From Odontesthes bonariensis (taxonomy: Eukaryota > Chordata > Actinopteri > Atheriniformes > Atherinopsidae), in NCBI RefSeq assembly GCF_027942865.1, contig NC_134526.1:77001-141000 (forward strand): DNA of 64,000 nucleotides, written 5' to 3'. This document shows, piece after piece, positions 35,901 through 45,600 of the stretch. A program made the position numbers and the translations under genes. The notes beneath the pieces were generated by a model that ran no database searches, was not told the DNA's origin, and was given only the letters and a program-made list of their open reading frames with translations. Within the stretch, counting starts at the first letter, position 1, and the number at the start of each line of letters is the position of its first letter.

Positions 35901-38900
35901 GTCAGCTCACCTGTACACCTGTCTGTCTGTCTGTCAGCTCACCTGTACACCTGTCTGTCTCTCTGTCAGCTCCCCTGTACACCTGTCTGTCTGTCTGTCT
36001 GTCAGCTCACCTGTACACCTGTCTGTCTGTCAGCTCACCTGTACACCTGTCTGTCTGTCTGTCTGTCTGTCAGCTCACCTGTACACCTGTTTGTCTGTCA
36101 GTCAGCTCACCTGTACACCTGTCTGTCTGTCTGTCTGTCAGCTCACCTGTACACCTGTCTGTCTGTCTGTCAGTCAGCTCAACTGTACACCTGTCTGTCT
36201 GCCTGTCAGTCAGCTCACCTGTACACCTGTCTGTCTGCCTGTCAGCTCACCTGTACACCTGTCTGTCTGTCTGTCAGTCAGCTCACCTGTACACCTGTCT
36301 GTCTGCCTGTCAGCTCAACTGTACTCCTGTCTGTCTGTCTGTCAGTCAGCTCACCTGTACACCTGTCTGTCTGCCTGTCAGCTCACCTGTACACCTGTCT
36401 GTCTGTCAGTCAGCTCACCTGTACACCTGTCTGTCTGTCTGTCAGCTCACCTGTACACCTGTCTGTCTCTCTGTCAGCTCCCCTGTACACCTGTCTGTCT
36501 GTCTGTCAGCTCACCTGTACACCTGTCTGTCTGTCTGTCTGTCTGTCAGCTCACCTGTACACCTGTTTGTCTGTCAGTCAGCTCACCTGTACACCTGTCT
36601 GTCTGTCTGTCAGCTCACCTGTACACCTGTCTGTCTGTCTGTCAGTCAGCTCACCTGTACACCTGTCTGTCTGTCAGTCAGCTCACCTGTACACCTGTCT
36701 GTCAGTCAGCTCACCTGTACACCTGTTTGTCTGTTAGTCAGCTCACCTGTACACCTGTATGTCTGTCTGTCAGCTCACCTGTACACCTGTCTGTCTGTCT
36801 GTCTGTCAGCTCACCTGTACACCTTTCTTTCTGATTACAGGTATTCCATTTCCCATCATCATGGCGTGGGCTTTTGGGAAGCTGTACTACGATAACGAGA
36901 AGTGAGTCACACTTGATTTGAACTTTTGTCACAGCCAGGACTGACAACCAATCAGAGTACAGGATTCATGCTCCTTATGACATAATTTTTAGAGGTTACA
37001 TAAGTTTGATATAACTGGCTCTGCTGTTTTGATTGACAGGTGCTGGTTTGGGAAAAAAGCAGGTGTTTATACAGACTACATCTACCAAGGCCCCATGATC
37101 TTGGTCCTGCTGGTAAGAACACAGCCAGTCCACCTTAAATCCAGCCAGTCAGTCCACCTTAAATCCAGCCAGTCCACCTGAAATCCAGCCAGTCCACCTT
37201 ATTTAAGGCTCACACATCATGATGTCAATAAAGCTCATCCATCTCACCTGAGGCTTTAATGCCATGTGACAAGGGAAAAGTCAGATTACCCATCATGCAT
37301 CACGTCAGGACAGCACAAAGAAGACTCTTAAAATCCTCTTTGACCTGGTCTGTCTCTGACTGACACCTGCTCGTCATCACCACATAAATGCTTCTGAATA
37401 AACTTTATTTACAACCACTGACTGCACACATCTTCATCTCTTTACTCTCCTCAGATAAACTTTGTCTTCTTGTTCAACATTGTTCGGATCTTGATGACCA
37501 AACTGAGGGCATCGACCACCTCCGAAACCATCCAGTACAGGTAGGGACCTGGTCTGGGGGAAGTTTCTGTAAACCTGCGGCGAACAGTTTCATAGTTCTG
37601 ATGGGAAGTGGCGAGTTGTTGGAGTTTCATATCCCAAACAGGAAGTGGTGTTGTCAGAGTTTCATACCCCAAACAGGAAGTGGCGAGTTGTTGTAGTTTC
37701 ATACCCAAAAACAGGAAGTGGCGAATTGTCAGAGTTTCATACCCCAAACAGGAAGTGGCGAGTTGTTGTAGTTTCATACCCCAAACAGGAAGTGGCGAGT
37801 TATTGTAGTTTCATACACAAAACAGGATATGGCGAGTTATCAAAGTTTCATACCCCAAACAGGAAGTGGCAAGTTGTTGTAGTTTCATACCCCAAACAGG
37901 AAGTGGCGAGTTGTTGTAGTTTCATACACAAAAACAGGAAGTGGCGAGTTGTCAGAGTTTCATACCCCAAACAGGAAGTGTGAGTTGTTGTAGTTTCACA
38001 CCCCAAACAGGAAGTGGCAAGTTGTTGTAATTTCATACCCCTGACAGGAAGTGTGAGTTGTTGTAGTTTCATACCCCAAACAGGAAGTGGCGAGTTGTTG
38101 TAGTTTCATACTCCAAACAGGAAGTGGTGAGTTGTTGTAGTTTCATACCCCAAACAGGAAGTGGTGAGTTGTTGTAGTTCCATACCCCAAACAGGAAGTG
38201 GTGTTGTCAGAGTTTCATACCCCAAACAGGAAGTGTGAGTTGTTGTAGTTTCGTACCCCAAACAGGAAGTGGCGAGTTGTTGTAGTTTCACACCCCTGAC
38301 AGGAAGTGTGAGTTGTTGTAGTTTCATACCCCAAACAGGAAGTGGCGAGTTGTTGTAGTTTCATACCCCTGACAGGAAGTGGCGAGTTGTTGTAGTTTCA
38401 TACCCCTGAAAGAAAGTGTGAGTTGTTGTAGTTTCATACCCCCAACAGGAAGTGGCGAGTTGTTGTAGTTTCATACCCCAAACAGGAAGTGGTGAGTTGT
38501 TGTAGTTTCATACCCCAAACAGGAAGTGGTGAGTTTTTGTAGTTCCATACCCTAAACAGGAAGTGGTGTTGTCAGAGTTTCATACCCCAAACAGGAAGTG
38601 TGAGTTGTTGTAGTTTCATACCCCAAACAGGAAGTGGCGAGTTGTTGTAGTTTCATACCCCTGACAGGAAGTGGTGAGTTGTTGTAGTTCCATACCCCAA
38701 ACAGGAAGTGGTGTTGTCAGAGTTTCATACCCCAAACAGGAAGTGGTGAGTTGTTGTAGTTCCATACCCCAAACAGGAAGTGGTGTCAGTTTCATACCCC
38801 AAACAGGAAGTGGCGAGTTGTTGTAGTTTCATACCCCAAACAGGAAGTGGCGAGTTGTTGTAGTTTCATACCCCTGACAGGAGGTGTGAGTTGTTGTAGT

Positions 38901-39768
38901 TTCATACCCCAAACAGGAGGTGGCGAGTTGTTGTAGTTTCATACCCCAAACAGGAAGTAGCGAGTTGTTGTAGTTCCATACCCCAAACAGGAAGTGTGGC
39001 CCAGCTGAACTCACCTGTTGTGTCGTTGCTGTAGGAAGGCGGTTAAAGCGACTCTGGTGCTGCTGCCGCTGTTGGGCATCACTTACATGCTGTTCTTCGT
39101 GAACCCTGGAGGAGAAGACGAGCTCGCTCAGATCGTCTTCATCTACTTCAACTCCATCCTGGAGTCTTTTCAGGTTCGCTGCTGCTTCCTGTCCGTTGAA
39201 CAGCTCATCACAAACCAGCTGCATCCAAATCTGCAACAAACTCACAGAACTCATCAGATTTTACACAACAGAGCTTCTCCCAAACAGATAGAATCTGATT
39301 TCAAACAGATGAAAGGCCGGAGCGTCTCAGTGTGAACATCACAGCTGGAACGAGCTGATGTCCGTGTGACAGTTTCCTGTCAGACGTTAATCAGGGTTTA
39401 TTTCACACATTGGTCTGTTTACTTCACCTTCACCTGCAGCTGACTCCGCCCCCTCTGTGTCTCTTCTTCAGGGCTTTTTTGTCTCGGTGTTCTACTGTTT
39501 TCTCAACAGTGAGGTAACTCAGGGTTCCGTACTGGGCCCACTCTGATTCCAATTCATATGTGTTGAGCTGTGTGAACAGTAGTTTCCCTAACCCCTCTAA
39601 CCCTAACCAGAGTTTACCTGTCTGCAGGTGCGCTCTGCAGTCAGGAAGCGCTGGATTCGCTGGCAGGACCGGCACTCCCTCCGCAGCCGGACGGTGCGCG
39701 CCACCTCCCTGCCCACATCCCCCAGCAGAGTATCCTTCCACAGCATCAAACAGTCCTCTGACCTCTGA
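23997..39768 (+). CDS. crhr1: Corticotropin-releasing hormone receptor gene (CRHR1-like), 13 exons
   Basis: A class B G-protein-coupled receptor for CRH and urocortin. It couples mainly to Gs/cAMP and drives the stress axis. Exons: 23997-24087, 24180-24230, 25480-25599, 25758-25840, 28579-28685, 29670-29790, 29875-30028, 36841-36901, 37040-37112, 37455-37540, 39035-39173, 39472-39513, 39628-39768. All are GT-AG and in phase, giving 422 aa plus a first exon upstream. The extracellular domain has the six conserved cysteines and [12 protein letters not shown], and carries six N-glycosylation sequons. Seven-helix landmarks include [47 protein letters not shown] and [19 protein letters not shown]. 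The end is [30 protein letters not shown] favours CRHR1 over CRHR2. Adjacency to mapt supports this. The oddities are an extra 51-nt exon and an intron made of minisatellite. Confidence 0.95.
24180..24230 (+). CDS. crhr1: crhr1 exon 3: 51-nt symmetric exon with two glycosylation sequons
   Basis: Flanked by TCTCTCAG and GTATGA, phase 1 on both sides, so inclusion or skipping keeps the frame. It encodes 17 residues ([17 protein letters not shown]) with sequons NQT and NSS. The human receptor has no clear counterpart at this junction (SNISG directly followed by LQC), so the exon may be lineage-specific or alternative. Confidence 0.72.
24232..24575. other. crhr1 intron 3, unique part
   Basis: Non-repetitive intron between exon 3 and the second transposon copy. 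Nothing recognised. Confidence 0.5.
24576..25275. mobile_element. Non-autonomous DNA transposon, copy 2, in a crhr1 intron
   Basis: Left end CTGTGTTCGAAACCGCC; right end GGCGGTTTGGAACACAG, a near-perfect inverted pair. About 700 bp, with a 28-unit heptamer array just inside the left end (24596-24793). The unique body matches copy 1 (21300-21770). No coding capacity. Confidence 0.78.
24596..24793. repeat. Heptamer array inside transposon copy 2
   Basis: About 28 ATACTGC/ATACTAC units, the same family as the 4-kb array of copy 1. It starts from CCTACTACATACTGC next to the terminal repeat. Confidence 0.95.
25480..25599 (+). CDS. crhr1: crhr1 exon 4: hormone-binding domain, cysteines 2-4
   Basis: Encodes [20 protein letters not shown] then [20 protein letters not shown]. 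The [10 protein letters not shown] and RPCP motifs are diagnostic of CRH receptors. Donor AGCA|GTAAGT leaves phase 1. Confidence 0.93.
25758..25840 (+). CDS. crhr1: crhr1 exon 5: hormone-binding domain, cysteines 5-6
   Basis: Encodes [20 protein letters not shown] followed by QCTEIIVL, with sequons NGS and NYS. Acceptor TACTCAG, donor CTG|GTGAGA, ends in phase 0. Confidence 0.93.
25866..25942. repeat. 13-bp array ACATGTTCTGATC
   Basis: Five or six tandem 13-bp units in the crhr1 intron after exon 5. Confidence 0.9.
25943..26270. other. Unique crhr1 intron sequence
   Basis: No gene, repeat array or RNA is recognised between the 13-bp array and the Harbinger-like element. Confidence 0.5.
26274..26755. 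mobile_element. Harbinger-like MITE in crhr1 intron
   Basis: Bounded by TAA on both sides (26271-26273, 26756-26758), consistent with the 3-bp TWA target duplication of PIF/Harbinger elements. The left end AGGCTGATTTATGG and the inverted right end AGGCCTCGATATGC match only imperfectly. Open frames inside are not transposase-like. Confidence 0.5.
26760..27092 (-). pseudogene. Degenerate LINE ORF1-like fragment
   Basis: On the minus strand a frame from 27092 contains [20 protein letters not shown], and an overlapping second frame contains [20 protein letters not shown]. The two pieces, joined by a frameshift near 26811-26863, resemble the nucleic-acid-binding region of ORF1-type proteins of fish LINEs. 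The fragment is truncated where the Harbinger-like element begins. Assigned from memory of the family pattern, so moderate confidence. Confidence 0.45.
27093..28578. other. crhr1 intron: mostly unique, one GAAA microsatellite
   Basis: A (GAAA)n tract lies at 27272-27325. The short frames at about 27845-28160 lack splice signals in phase with crhr1. The position before helix 1 was checked for an extra coding exon and none was seen. Confidence 0.5.
28579..28685 (+). CDS. crhr1: crhr1 exon 6: transmembrane helix 1
   Basis: Encodes [20 protein letters not shown] followed by [22 protein letters not shown] and YLGHCIS match CRHR1. Acceptor TTTTCAG, donor TGAG|GTAACT. Confidence 0.94.
28823..29642. 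repeat. 21-bp minisatellite with CCCTAA motifs in crhr1 intron 6
   Basis: Units read TATGGGGTTCTAACCCTACA then C, alternating with AACCCTAACCC forms. It ends about 25 bases before the exon 7 acceptor. Confidence 0.95.
29670..29790 (+). CDS. crhr1: crhr1 exon 7: helix 2
   Basis: Encodes [20 protein letters not shown] then [20 protein letters not shown]. Acceptor ACTCCAG lies about 25 bases from the end of an array. Donor CAG|GTGAGC, phase 0. Confidence 0.95.
29875..30028 (+). CDS. crhr1: crhr1 exon 8: helices 3-4
   Basis: Encodes [20 protein letters not shown] through [20 protein letters not shown] to MFICIGW. It includes the conserved helix-3 cysteine. The donor is weak, TGGG|GTCAGC, and is itself the first GTCAGCTCACC copy of the following array. 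Confidence 0.95.
30029..36820. repeat. 6.8-kb minisatellite occupying all of crhr1 intron 8
   Basis: Alternating (CTGT)n blocks and CAGCTCACCTGTACACCTGT or GCTCACCTGTACACC units run from the donor of exon 8 to within about 20 bases of the acceptor of exon 9. Rare variants such as CAGCTCTACT recur near 30511, 31231, 32220, 32911, 33671 and 34551, showing higher-order duplications of about 0.7-1 kb. Stop-free frames of over 2,200 codons in all three plus frames are artefacts. Confidence 0.97.
36841..36901 (+). CDS. crhr1: crhr1 exon 9: helix 4 end
   Basis: Encodes [20 protein letters not shown] with split Lys codon. The acceptor CTGATTACAG follows about 20 bases of non-array sequence. Donor GAA|GTGAGT. 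Confidence 0.95.
37040..37112 (+). CDS. crhr1: crhr1 exon 10: extracellular loop 2 and helix 5 start
   Basis: Encodes [20 protein letters not shown] then ILVLL. It contains the conserved loop-2 cysteine (CWF) that pairs with helix 3. Donor CTG|GTAAGA. Confidence 0.96.
37455..37540 (+). CDS. crhr1: crhr1 exon 11: helix 5 and intracellular loop 3
   Basis: Encodes [20 protein letters not shown] then TTSETIQYR, a G-protein-coupling region identical or nearly so to mammalian CRH receptors. Donor ACAG|GTAGGG. Confidence 0.97.
37590..38997. repeat. 37-bp minisatellite with ETS-like core in crhr1 intron 11
   Basis: Units contain ACAGGAAGTGGCGAGTTGTT then GTAGTTTCATACCCCAA. About 37 copies, with CCCCTGACAGG and shortened TGTTGTCAGAG variants. 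It ends about 40 bases before the exon 12 acceptor. Confidence 0.95.
39035..39173 (+). CDS. crhr1: crhr1 exon 12: helices 6-7 start
   Basis: Encodes [20 protein letters not shown] then [20 protein letters not shown] and ILESFQ. Relative to human CRHR1 there is one extra glycine in NPGGEDE. Confidence 0.97.
39472..39513 (+). CDS. crhr1: crhr1 exon 13: 42-nt helix 7 exon
   Basis: Encodes [15 protein letters not shown] 14-codon exon here is typical of class B receptors; skipping this exon in relatives gives signalling-impaired isoforms. Donor GAG|GTAACT. Confidence 0.96.
39628..39768 (+). CDS. crhr1: crhr1 exon 14: cytosolic tail and stop
   Basis: Encodes [20 protein letters not shown], then the tail ending [11 protein letters not shown] and TGA at 39766-39768. 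The tail matches CRH receptors, whose human ends are SIKQSTAV and SIKQTAAV. Confidence 0.96.
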   Translation: MRSAVRKRWIRWQDRHSLRSRTVRATSLPTSPSRVSFHSIKQSSDL

Positions 39769-42239
39769 CCTCCAAGTCCTCCAATCACAAACTGCTGTGG
39801 TTCCACGGGGTCGCTGGCAGCCAATCAGACGTCCTGTTGGGCAGCTGGACTGTTCAAGTTCTTTGATCAATATGTTTATGTATTTATCTATTTATTGATA
39901 AACTACAACTTTCTATATTGTGATATAATATAATACATGTAATTATCACCAGCATCCACCAGAGGGCGCTGCAGCGGACAGAGTTCTGATTGGCTCTTCA
40001 GTTTCTGTCAGTGGGGAGGACTTTTAAAGACATCCAAGGACAGCTCATCAAACTGTGGAGTTCTTTTGGTCCAACACAAGCTAAACTGTCCTAAACTGTA
40101 AAATATCACTGCAGATTTGACATGTTTACGGGGAAATTAAACGTTTGTGGAGAAGTTCCTGGAAAATGATCAAATCTTTAGATTTTAATCAGATTAGAAA
40201 TGACAAAATGAGAAAAAAAAAATCCTGAAAGTTTCTGTGATGACTTCTGATTTCAGTCCCAACTGAGAATGTGACGTCCTGCTGTGGAATTATGGGTAAC
40301 TGAGGATCTATGCAGGGACCCCAGCACAGCATGGTATCATCGTATATCAGCATTCAGAGAACTGTTTGAGCTTCAAACTTAAGACTCCACCACACATTCG
40401 AACAGTTCTCATGAGTTGTAGATGCTGCTGTGGACAGTTCAGCTGTTGAACTTTATCTGAACTGAACCGGGTGCTGTGGGTCCTGATACATCCAAACCAA
40501 TAGTCGTATTAACCACAGTAATCTTAGTAACCATAGTAACCACAGTAATCTTAGAGTAGTTAGTACCTGGAAAACCCTCGGGATGAAACAGACTGCTCTC
40601 TCCTGGACCCACCACTGTTACTGTGGGATTATTGGTTGATTAAAAGCTGTGGTCAGAGGCTTCATAAACTTTGTGTTCTTGTAAAGGTTCATTTTGGAAA
40701 CATTAAATCTATTAATTGATGGTTGATGGTATGGAGGAGCGCTTCATTTGTTCACCTGTCACCACAGCAGCGGGCGGCTGGAGTCTGAGGATAATCAGAT
40801 GCTTTACAGATAAATGTGACCCGTGTGATCCTGCTAATCTGTCACCAATAAACTCCTCCTCAGGACAAACGCTGTGTTTCTTCAGTTTTTGGCCTTTTGC
40901 CATAAACCAGCAGCACACCAGCTGGTCAGGAATCAGGACTCTGCAGGTTTCTGCTGCCACCTACTGGTTCAACACGAGCATTGAAGGGAAATAAGATGTT
41001 CTGTCAAAGGACCGTCCATCACTTCTCTGTAGATCCCCCCCCCCCCCCCCCAGCGGGTGTTTAGCAGTAGATTTTATACCACCACATACAGCTGAAAAAG
41101 CTTTTCTCGAGGTACAGAACGTCTCTGAAACCCTGGAAGACACCATGAGCCTAACTTCTCTGCTCTTCTTACGTTTTCCTGCCCAAGTGTCTTGATGTTT
41201 TTCATCAGTGTTTTACCTTCTCCGTCATCAAAATAAATATTTTCCAAGTTAAGCAATCATCTGTCTGCACTTTCATCTCCCCTCAAAGCAACGAGAGCAG
41301 GGACCAAGAAGTAGGAAACCGAGGTGAAACGGGGCCCTAACCAATGTGGGGCTTCACTTATCTGTTCATATTTCTTCTGATGAAGGGGAAAAAAAAATTA
41401 ATTTTGTCATTTTAATTTTATCTACTCCTTATCTTTTTTTATTTGCTAAATTTTTTATTTATTTATTTTTTGTCACCCCTTTTGTGTTTTTATTTTCTTT
41501 GTGATTCCATTTTCTTGCTCTTCTTTTAATGTACCGCTCTTCGCCCTTCTAATTGCCCTTCGGGGATAAATAAAGTTTTTTCTGATTCTGATAGTTCTCT
41601 GTCTCGTTTCACTTTCTTTTTCTTTGCTCTCCCTCCTCCCCCCCAGGTTATATATTATTATATATATAGCCTATTATATATAAAGTATTGTCACAAAAAT
41701 AAATAAATAAAGAAGTAGAACTTGGGAATCAAGGGAAGCTTAACATCCATAAAGCTTATTTTGGCAAAGTAAAAGTGTCATAAAACGGTGTTCAGATTAC
41801 ACAGAATGGGGGGGGGGTTTCATTAAATATATTTTTATAAAATTCAATGAATTGTCTCTTTTTATGATAAAAGGTAAAAAGATTCATGATGCATACCAAA
41901 CACTGAATTTAAAAGAGCTTAAGCTCTTCAATACGGAAGCTTTAAGTTTTTGTTTGTGAATTTTCCAAATAGAATATGAAAGTTAACTGAATAAAGTTTA
42001 GTTTTCATCATTGTTATGGCAACAAATTCTGTCTTTTAACATAAAACAGTCATTTATATTATGTTAGTCATTTAAATCAAAGAATGAATGAAAGGAGGCA
42101 GCGACGCTGGAAGAACAGAGTTTACAGAGTTTACAGGGTAAATTTAATGTAAAGTTATGAATGAATGTATTTAGCTTGATTAAAAATATTACATTTTGGG
42201 GGTAGAAAACATTTTTTCCAATGAACATGTTCGAAGAAT
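39769..42239. other. crhr1 3' untranslated region and crhr1-mapt intergenic DNA
   Basis: Starts as the crhr1 3' untranslated region. Candidate AATAAA signals are at 40847-40852 and 41232-41237. A poly-C run is at about 41035-41050. AT-rich spacer follows. No further gene is recognised. Confidence 0.55.
41525..41592 (+). mobile_element. Retroposon 3' tail fragment
   Basis: Contains TTGCCCTTCGGGGATAAATA then AAG and a CTGATTCTGAT run, the kind of 3' terminus shared by some fish LINEs and SINEs. Only the tail is present. The family is not assigned. Confidence 0.4.
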
Positions 42240-42420
42240 GAACAACAGGAGCCTACCGGCTGCCATTGCAGCGCAGGCGCAGTAAGCACTGATCACTGAG
42301 CCCTGAGTTGCCATGGCAACAGCAGCCTCCTCCCAGCATGCAGCAGCAGCCCCCCCTCCTCGGAGCGGCAGCAGGGTGGAGCAGCAGACGGACGGACCGC
42401 AACAGCAGCAGCAGCCGGAG
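42240..42420 (+). other. mapt: Candidate mapt non-coding first exon and promoter region
   Basis: A GC-rich block with GCGCAGGCGCAGTA and CAG-rich sequence ends at a strong donor, CGGAG|GTAAGG (42421). It precedes the first coding exon, which starts only five bases before its ATG, so an upstream untranslated exon is required. The 5' end is a guess. Mammalian MAPT also has a non-coding GC-rich exon 0. Confidence 0.55.
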
Positions 42421-42649
42421 GTAAGGCTCAGATTCCGCCCGTCCTCCTCCGGCCGCACCGGGGGCTCAAAGCTCTGCCGGCCGCCGCCGCCGGAGGTGCG
42501 GGCCGGGGGAGGTGCGGGCCGGGGAGGTGCGGGTTTCTGTAAAAACACTTTTTATTTGTTGCTGCATCATCATGGCAGACAGTTTCTGAGCATGCGCTCT
42601 GACTCCTCTCCTCTTCATCACTCCTCATCCTCCTCCAATCACTTCTGAC

Positions 42650-45600
42650 CTACTCTTCCTCCACCTGTTCTCCTCTTCTGCCTCCACCTGTTCTCCTCCT
42701 CTGCCTCCACCTGTTCTCCTCTTCTGCCTCCACCTGTTCTCCTCCTCTGCCTCCACCTGTTCTCCTCCTCCTCTTCCACCTGTTCTCCTCTTCCTCTTCT
42801 ACCTGTTCTCCTCCTCTTCCTCTTCCACCTGTTCTCCTCCTCTTCCTCTTCCACTTGTTCTCCTCCTCTGCCTCCACCTGTTCTCCTCCTCCTCTTCCAC
42901 TTGTTCTCCTCTTCCTCTTCTACCTGTTCTCCTCCTCTTCCTCTTCCACCTGTTCTCCTCCTCTGCCTCCACCTGTTCTCCTCCTCCTCTTCCACCTGTT
43001 CTCCTCTTCCTCTTCTACCTGTTCTCCTCCTCTTCCTCTTCCACCTGTTCTCCTCCTCTTCCTCTTCCACCTGTTCTCCTCCTCTGCCTCCACCTGTTCT
43101 CCTCCTCCTCTTCCACTTGTTCTCCTCTTCCTCTTCTACCTGTTCTCCTCCTCTTCCTCTTCCACCTGTTCTCCTCCTCTTCCTCTTCCACTTGTTCTCC
43201 TACTCTTCCTCCACCTGTTCTCCTCTTCTTCCTCCACCTGTTCTCCTCTTCCTCCTCCACCTGTTCTCCTCCTCCTCCACCTGTTCTCCTCTGCCTCCAC
43301 CTGTTCTCCTCCTCCTCTTCCACCTGTTCTCCTCTTCCTCTTCTACCTGTTCTCCTCCTCTTCCTCTTCCACCTGTTCTCCTCCTCTTCCTCCTCCACCT
43401 GTTCTCCTCTTCTTCCTCCACCTGTTCTCCTCCTCCTCCACCTGTTCTCCTCCTCCTCCACCTGTTGACCTCCTCCTCCACCTGTTCTCCTCCTCTGCCT
43501 CCACCTGTTCTCCTCCTCTCCTCCACCTGTTCTCCTCCTCTCCTCCACCTGTTCTCCTCTTCCTCCTCCACCTGTTCTCATCCTCCTCCTCCACATGTTC
43601 TCCTCCTCTCCCTCCACCTGTTCTCTTCTTCCTCCACCTGTGCTTCTCCTCTCCCCCCTCCTCCACCTGTTCTTCTCCTCTTCCTCCTGTTCTCCTCCTC
43701 TTCCTCTTCCACCTGTTCTCCTCCTCTTCCACCTGTTCTCCTCCTCCACCTGTTCTCCTCCTCTGCCTCCACCTGTTCTCCTCCTCTGCCTCCACCTGTT
43801 CTCCTCCTCTCCCTCCACCTGTTCTCCTCTCCCTCCTCCACCTTTTCTCCTCCTCTGCCTCCACCTGTTCTCCTCCTCTCCCTCCACCTGTTCTCCTCTC
43901 CCTCCTCCACCTGTTCTCCTCTTCCTCCTCCACCTTTTCTCCTCCTCTGCCTCCACCTGTTCTCCTCCTCTCCCTCCACCTGTTCTCCTCCTCCACCTGT
44001 TCTCCTCCTCTGCCTGTTCTCCTCCTCTCCCTCCACCTGTTCTCCTCCTCTCCCTCCACCTGTTCTCCTCCTCTCCCTCCACCTGTTCTCCTCCTCTCCC
44101 TCCACCTGTTCTCCTCTCCCTCCTCCACCTTTTCTCCTCCTCTGCCTCCACCTGTTCTCCTCCTCTCCCTCCACCTGTTCTCCTCTTCCTCCACCTGTGC
44201 TCCTCCTCTTCCTCCACCTGTTCTTCTCCTCTTCCTCCACCTGTGCTCCTCCTCTTCCTCCACATGTTCTCCTCCTCTGCCTCCACCTGTTCTCCTCCTC
44301 TCCTCCACCTGTTCTCCTCCTCTCCTCCACCTGTTCTCTTCTTCCTCCACCTGTGCTTCTCCTCTCCCCCCTCCTCTACCTGTTCTTCTCCTCTTCCTCC
44401 TGTTCTCCTCCTCTTCCTCCACCTGTTCTCCTCTTCCACCTGTTCTCCTCCTCTTCCTCTTCCACCTGTTCTCCTCCTCTTCCACCTGTTCTCCTCTTCC
44501 TCCTCCACCTGTTCTCCTCCTCTCCCTCCACCTGTTCTCCTCCTCTCCTCCACCTGTTCTCCTCTTCCTCCTCCACCTTTTCTCCTCTCCCTCCACCTGT
44601 TCTCCTCCTCTCCTCCACCTGTTCTCCTCTTCCTCCTCCACCTGTTCTCTTCCTCCTCCACCTGTTCTCATCCTCCTCCTCCACCTTTTCTCCTCTTCTT
44701 CCTCCACCTGTTCTCCTCTTCCTCCTCCTCCACCTGTTCTCCTCCTCCTCCACCTGTTCTCCTCTTCCTCCTCCACCTGTTCTCCTCTTCCTCCTCCACC
44801 TGTTCTCCTCCACCTGTTCTCCTCTTCCTCCTCCACCTGTTCTCCTCCTCTGCCTCCACCTGTTCTCCTCCTCTCCCTCCACCTGTTCTCCTCCTCTCCC
44901 TCCACCTGTTCTCCTCCTCTCCCTCCACCCGTTCTCCTCTCCCTCCTCCACCTGTTCTCCTCCTCTCCCTCCACCTGTTCTCCTCCTCTCCTCCACCTGT
45001 TCTTCTCTTCCTCCTCCACCTGTTCTCCTCTTCCTCCTCCACCTTTTCTCCTCTCCCTCCCTCCACCTGTTCTCCTCCTCTCCTCCACCTGTTCTCTTCC
45101 TCCTCCACCTGTTCTCATCCTCCTCCTCCACCTGTTCTCCTCTTCCTCCTCCACCTTTTCTCCTCTCCCTCCCTCCACCTGTTCTCCTCCTCTCCTCCAC
45201 CTGTTCTCCTCCTCTCCTCCACCTGTTCTCTTCCTCCTCCACCTGTTCTCATCCTCCTCCTCCACCTGTTCTTCTCCTCTTCTTCCTTCACCTGTTCTCC
45301 TCTTCCTCCTCCACCTGTTCTCCTTTTCCTCCACCTGTGCTTCTCCTCTCCCCCCCCCCTCCACCTGTTCTCCTCTTCCTCCACCTGTGCTCCTCCTCTT
45401 CCTCCACCTGTTCTTCTCCTCTTCCTCCACCTGTGCTCCTCCTCTTCCTCCACCTGTTCTTCTCCTCTTCCTCCACCTGTGCTCCTCCTCTTCCTCCTCC
45501 ACCTGTTCTCCTCTTCCTCCTCCACCTGTTCTCCTCCTCTCCCTCCACCTGTTCTCCTCCTCTCCTCCACCTGTTCTCCTCTTCCTCCTCCACCTGTTCT

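Noticed and set aside
29875..36895. Three overlapping plus-strand frames of about 2,240-2,320 codons rich in Cys, Leu, Ser and Val
   Set aside because: They are translations of the CTGT/CAGCTCACCTGTACACC array in an intron. Similar proteins appear in all three frames, and the crhr1 exons on either side join across it in phase.
23997..39768. Assignment as CRHR2 instead of CRHR1
   Set aside because: The loop-2 segment [20 protein letters not shown] and the KSKVHY start of helix 1 match CRHR1, and mapt lies next door as in the human CRHR1-MAPT region.
40716..41256. Short frames on both strands downstream of crhr1
   Set aside because: They overlap each other, lack domains and lie in the 3' untranslated or intergenic region.
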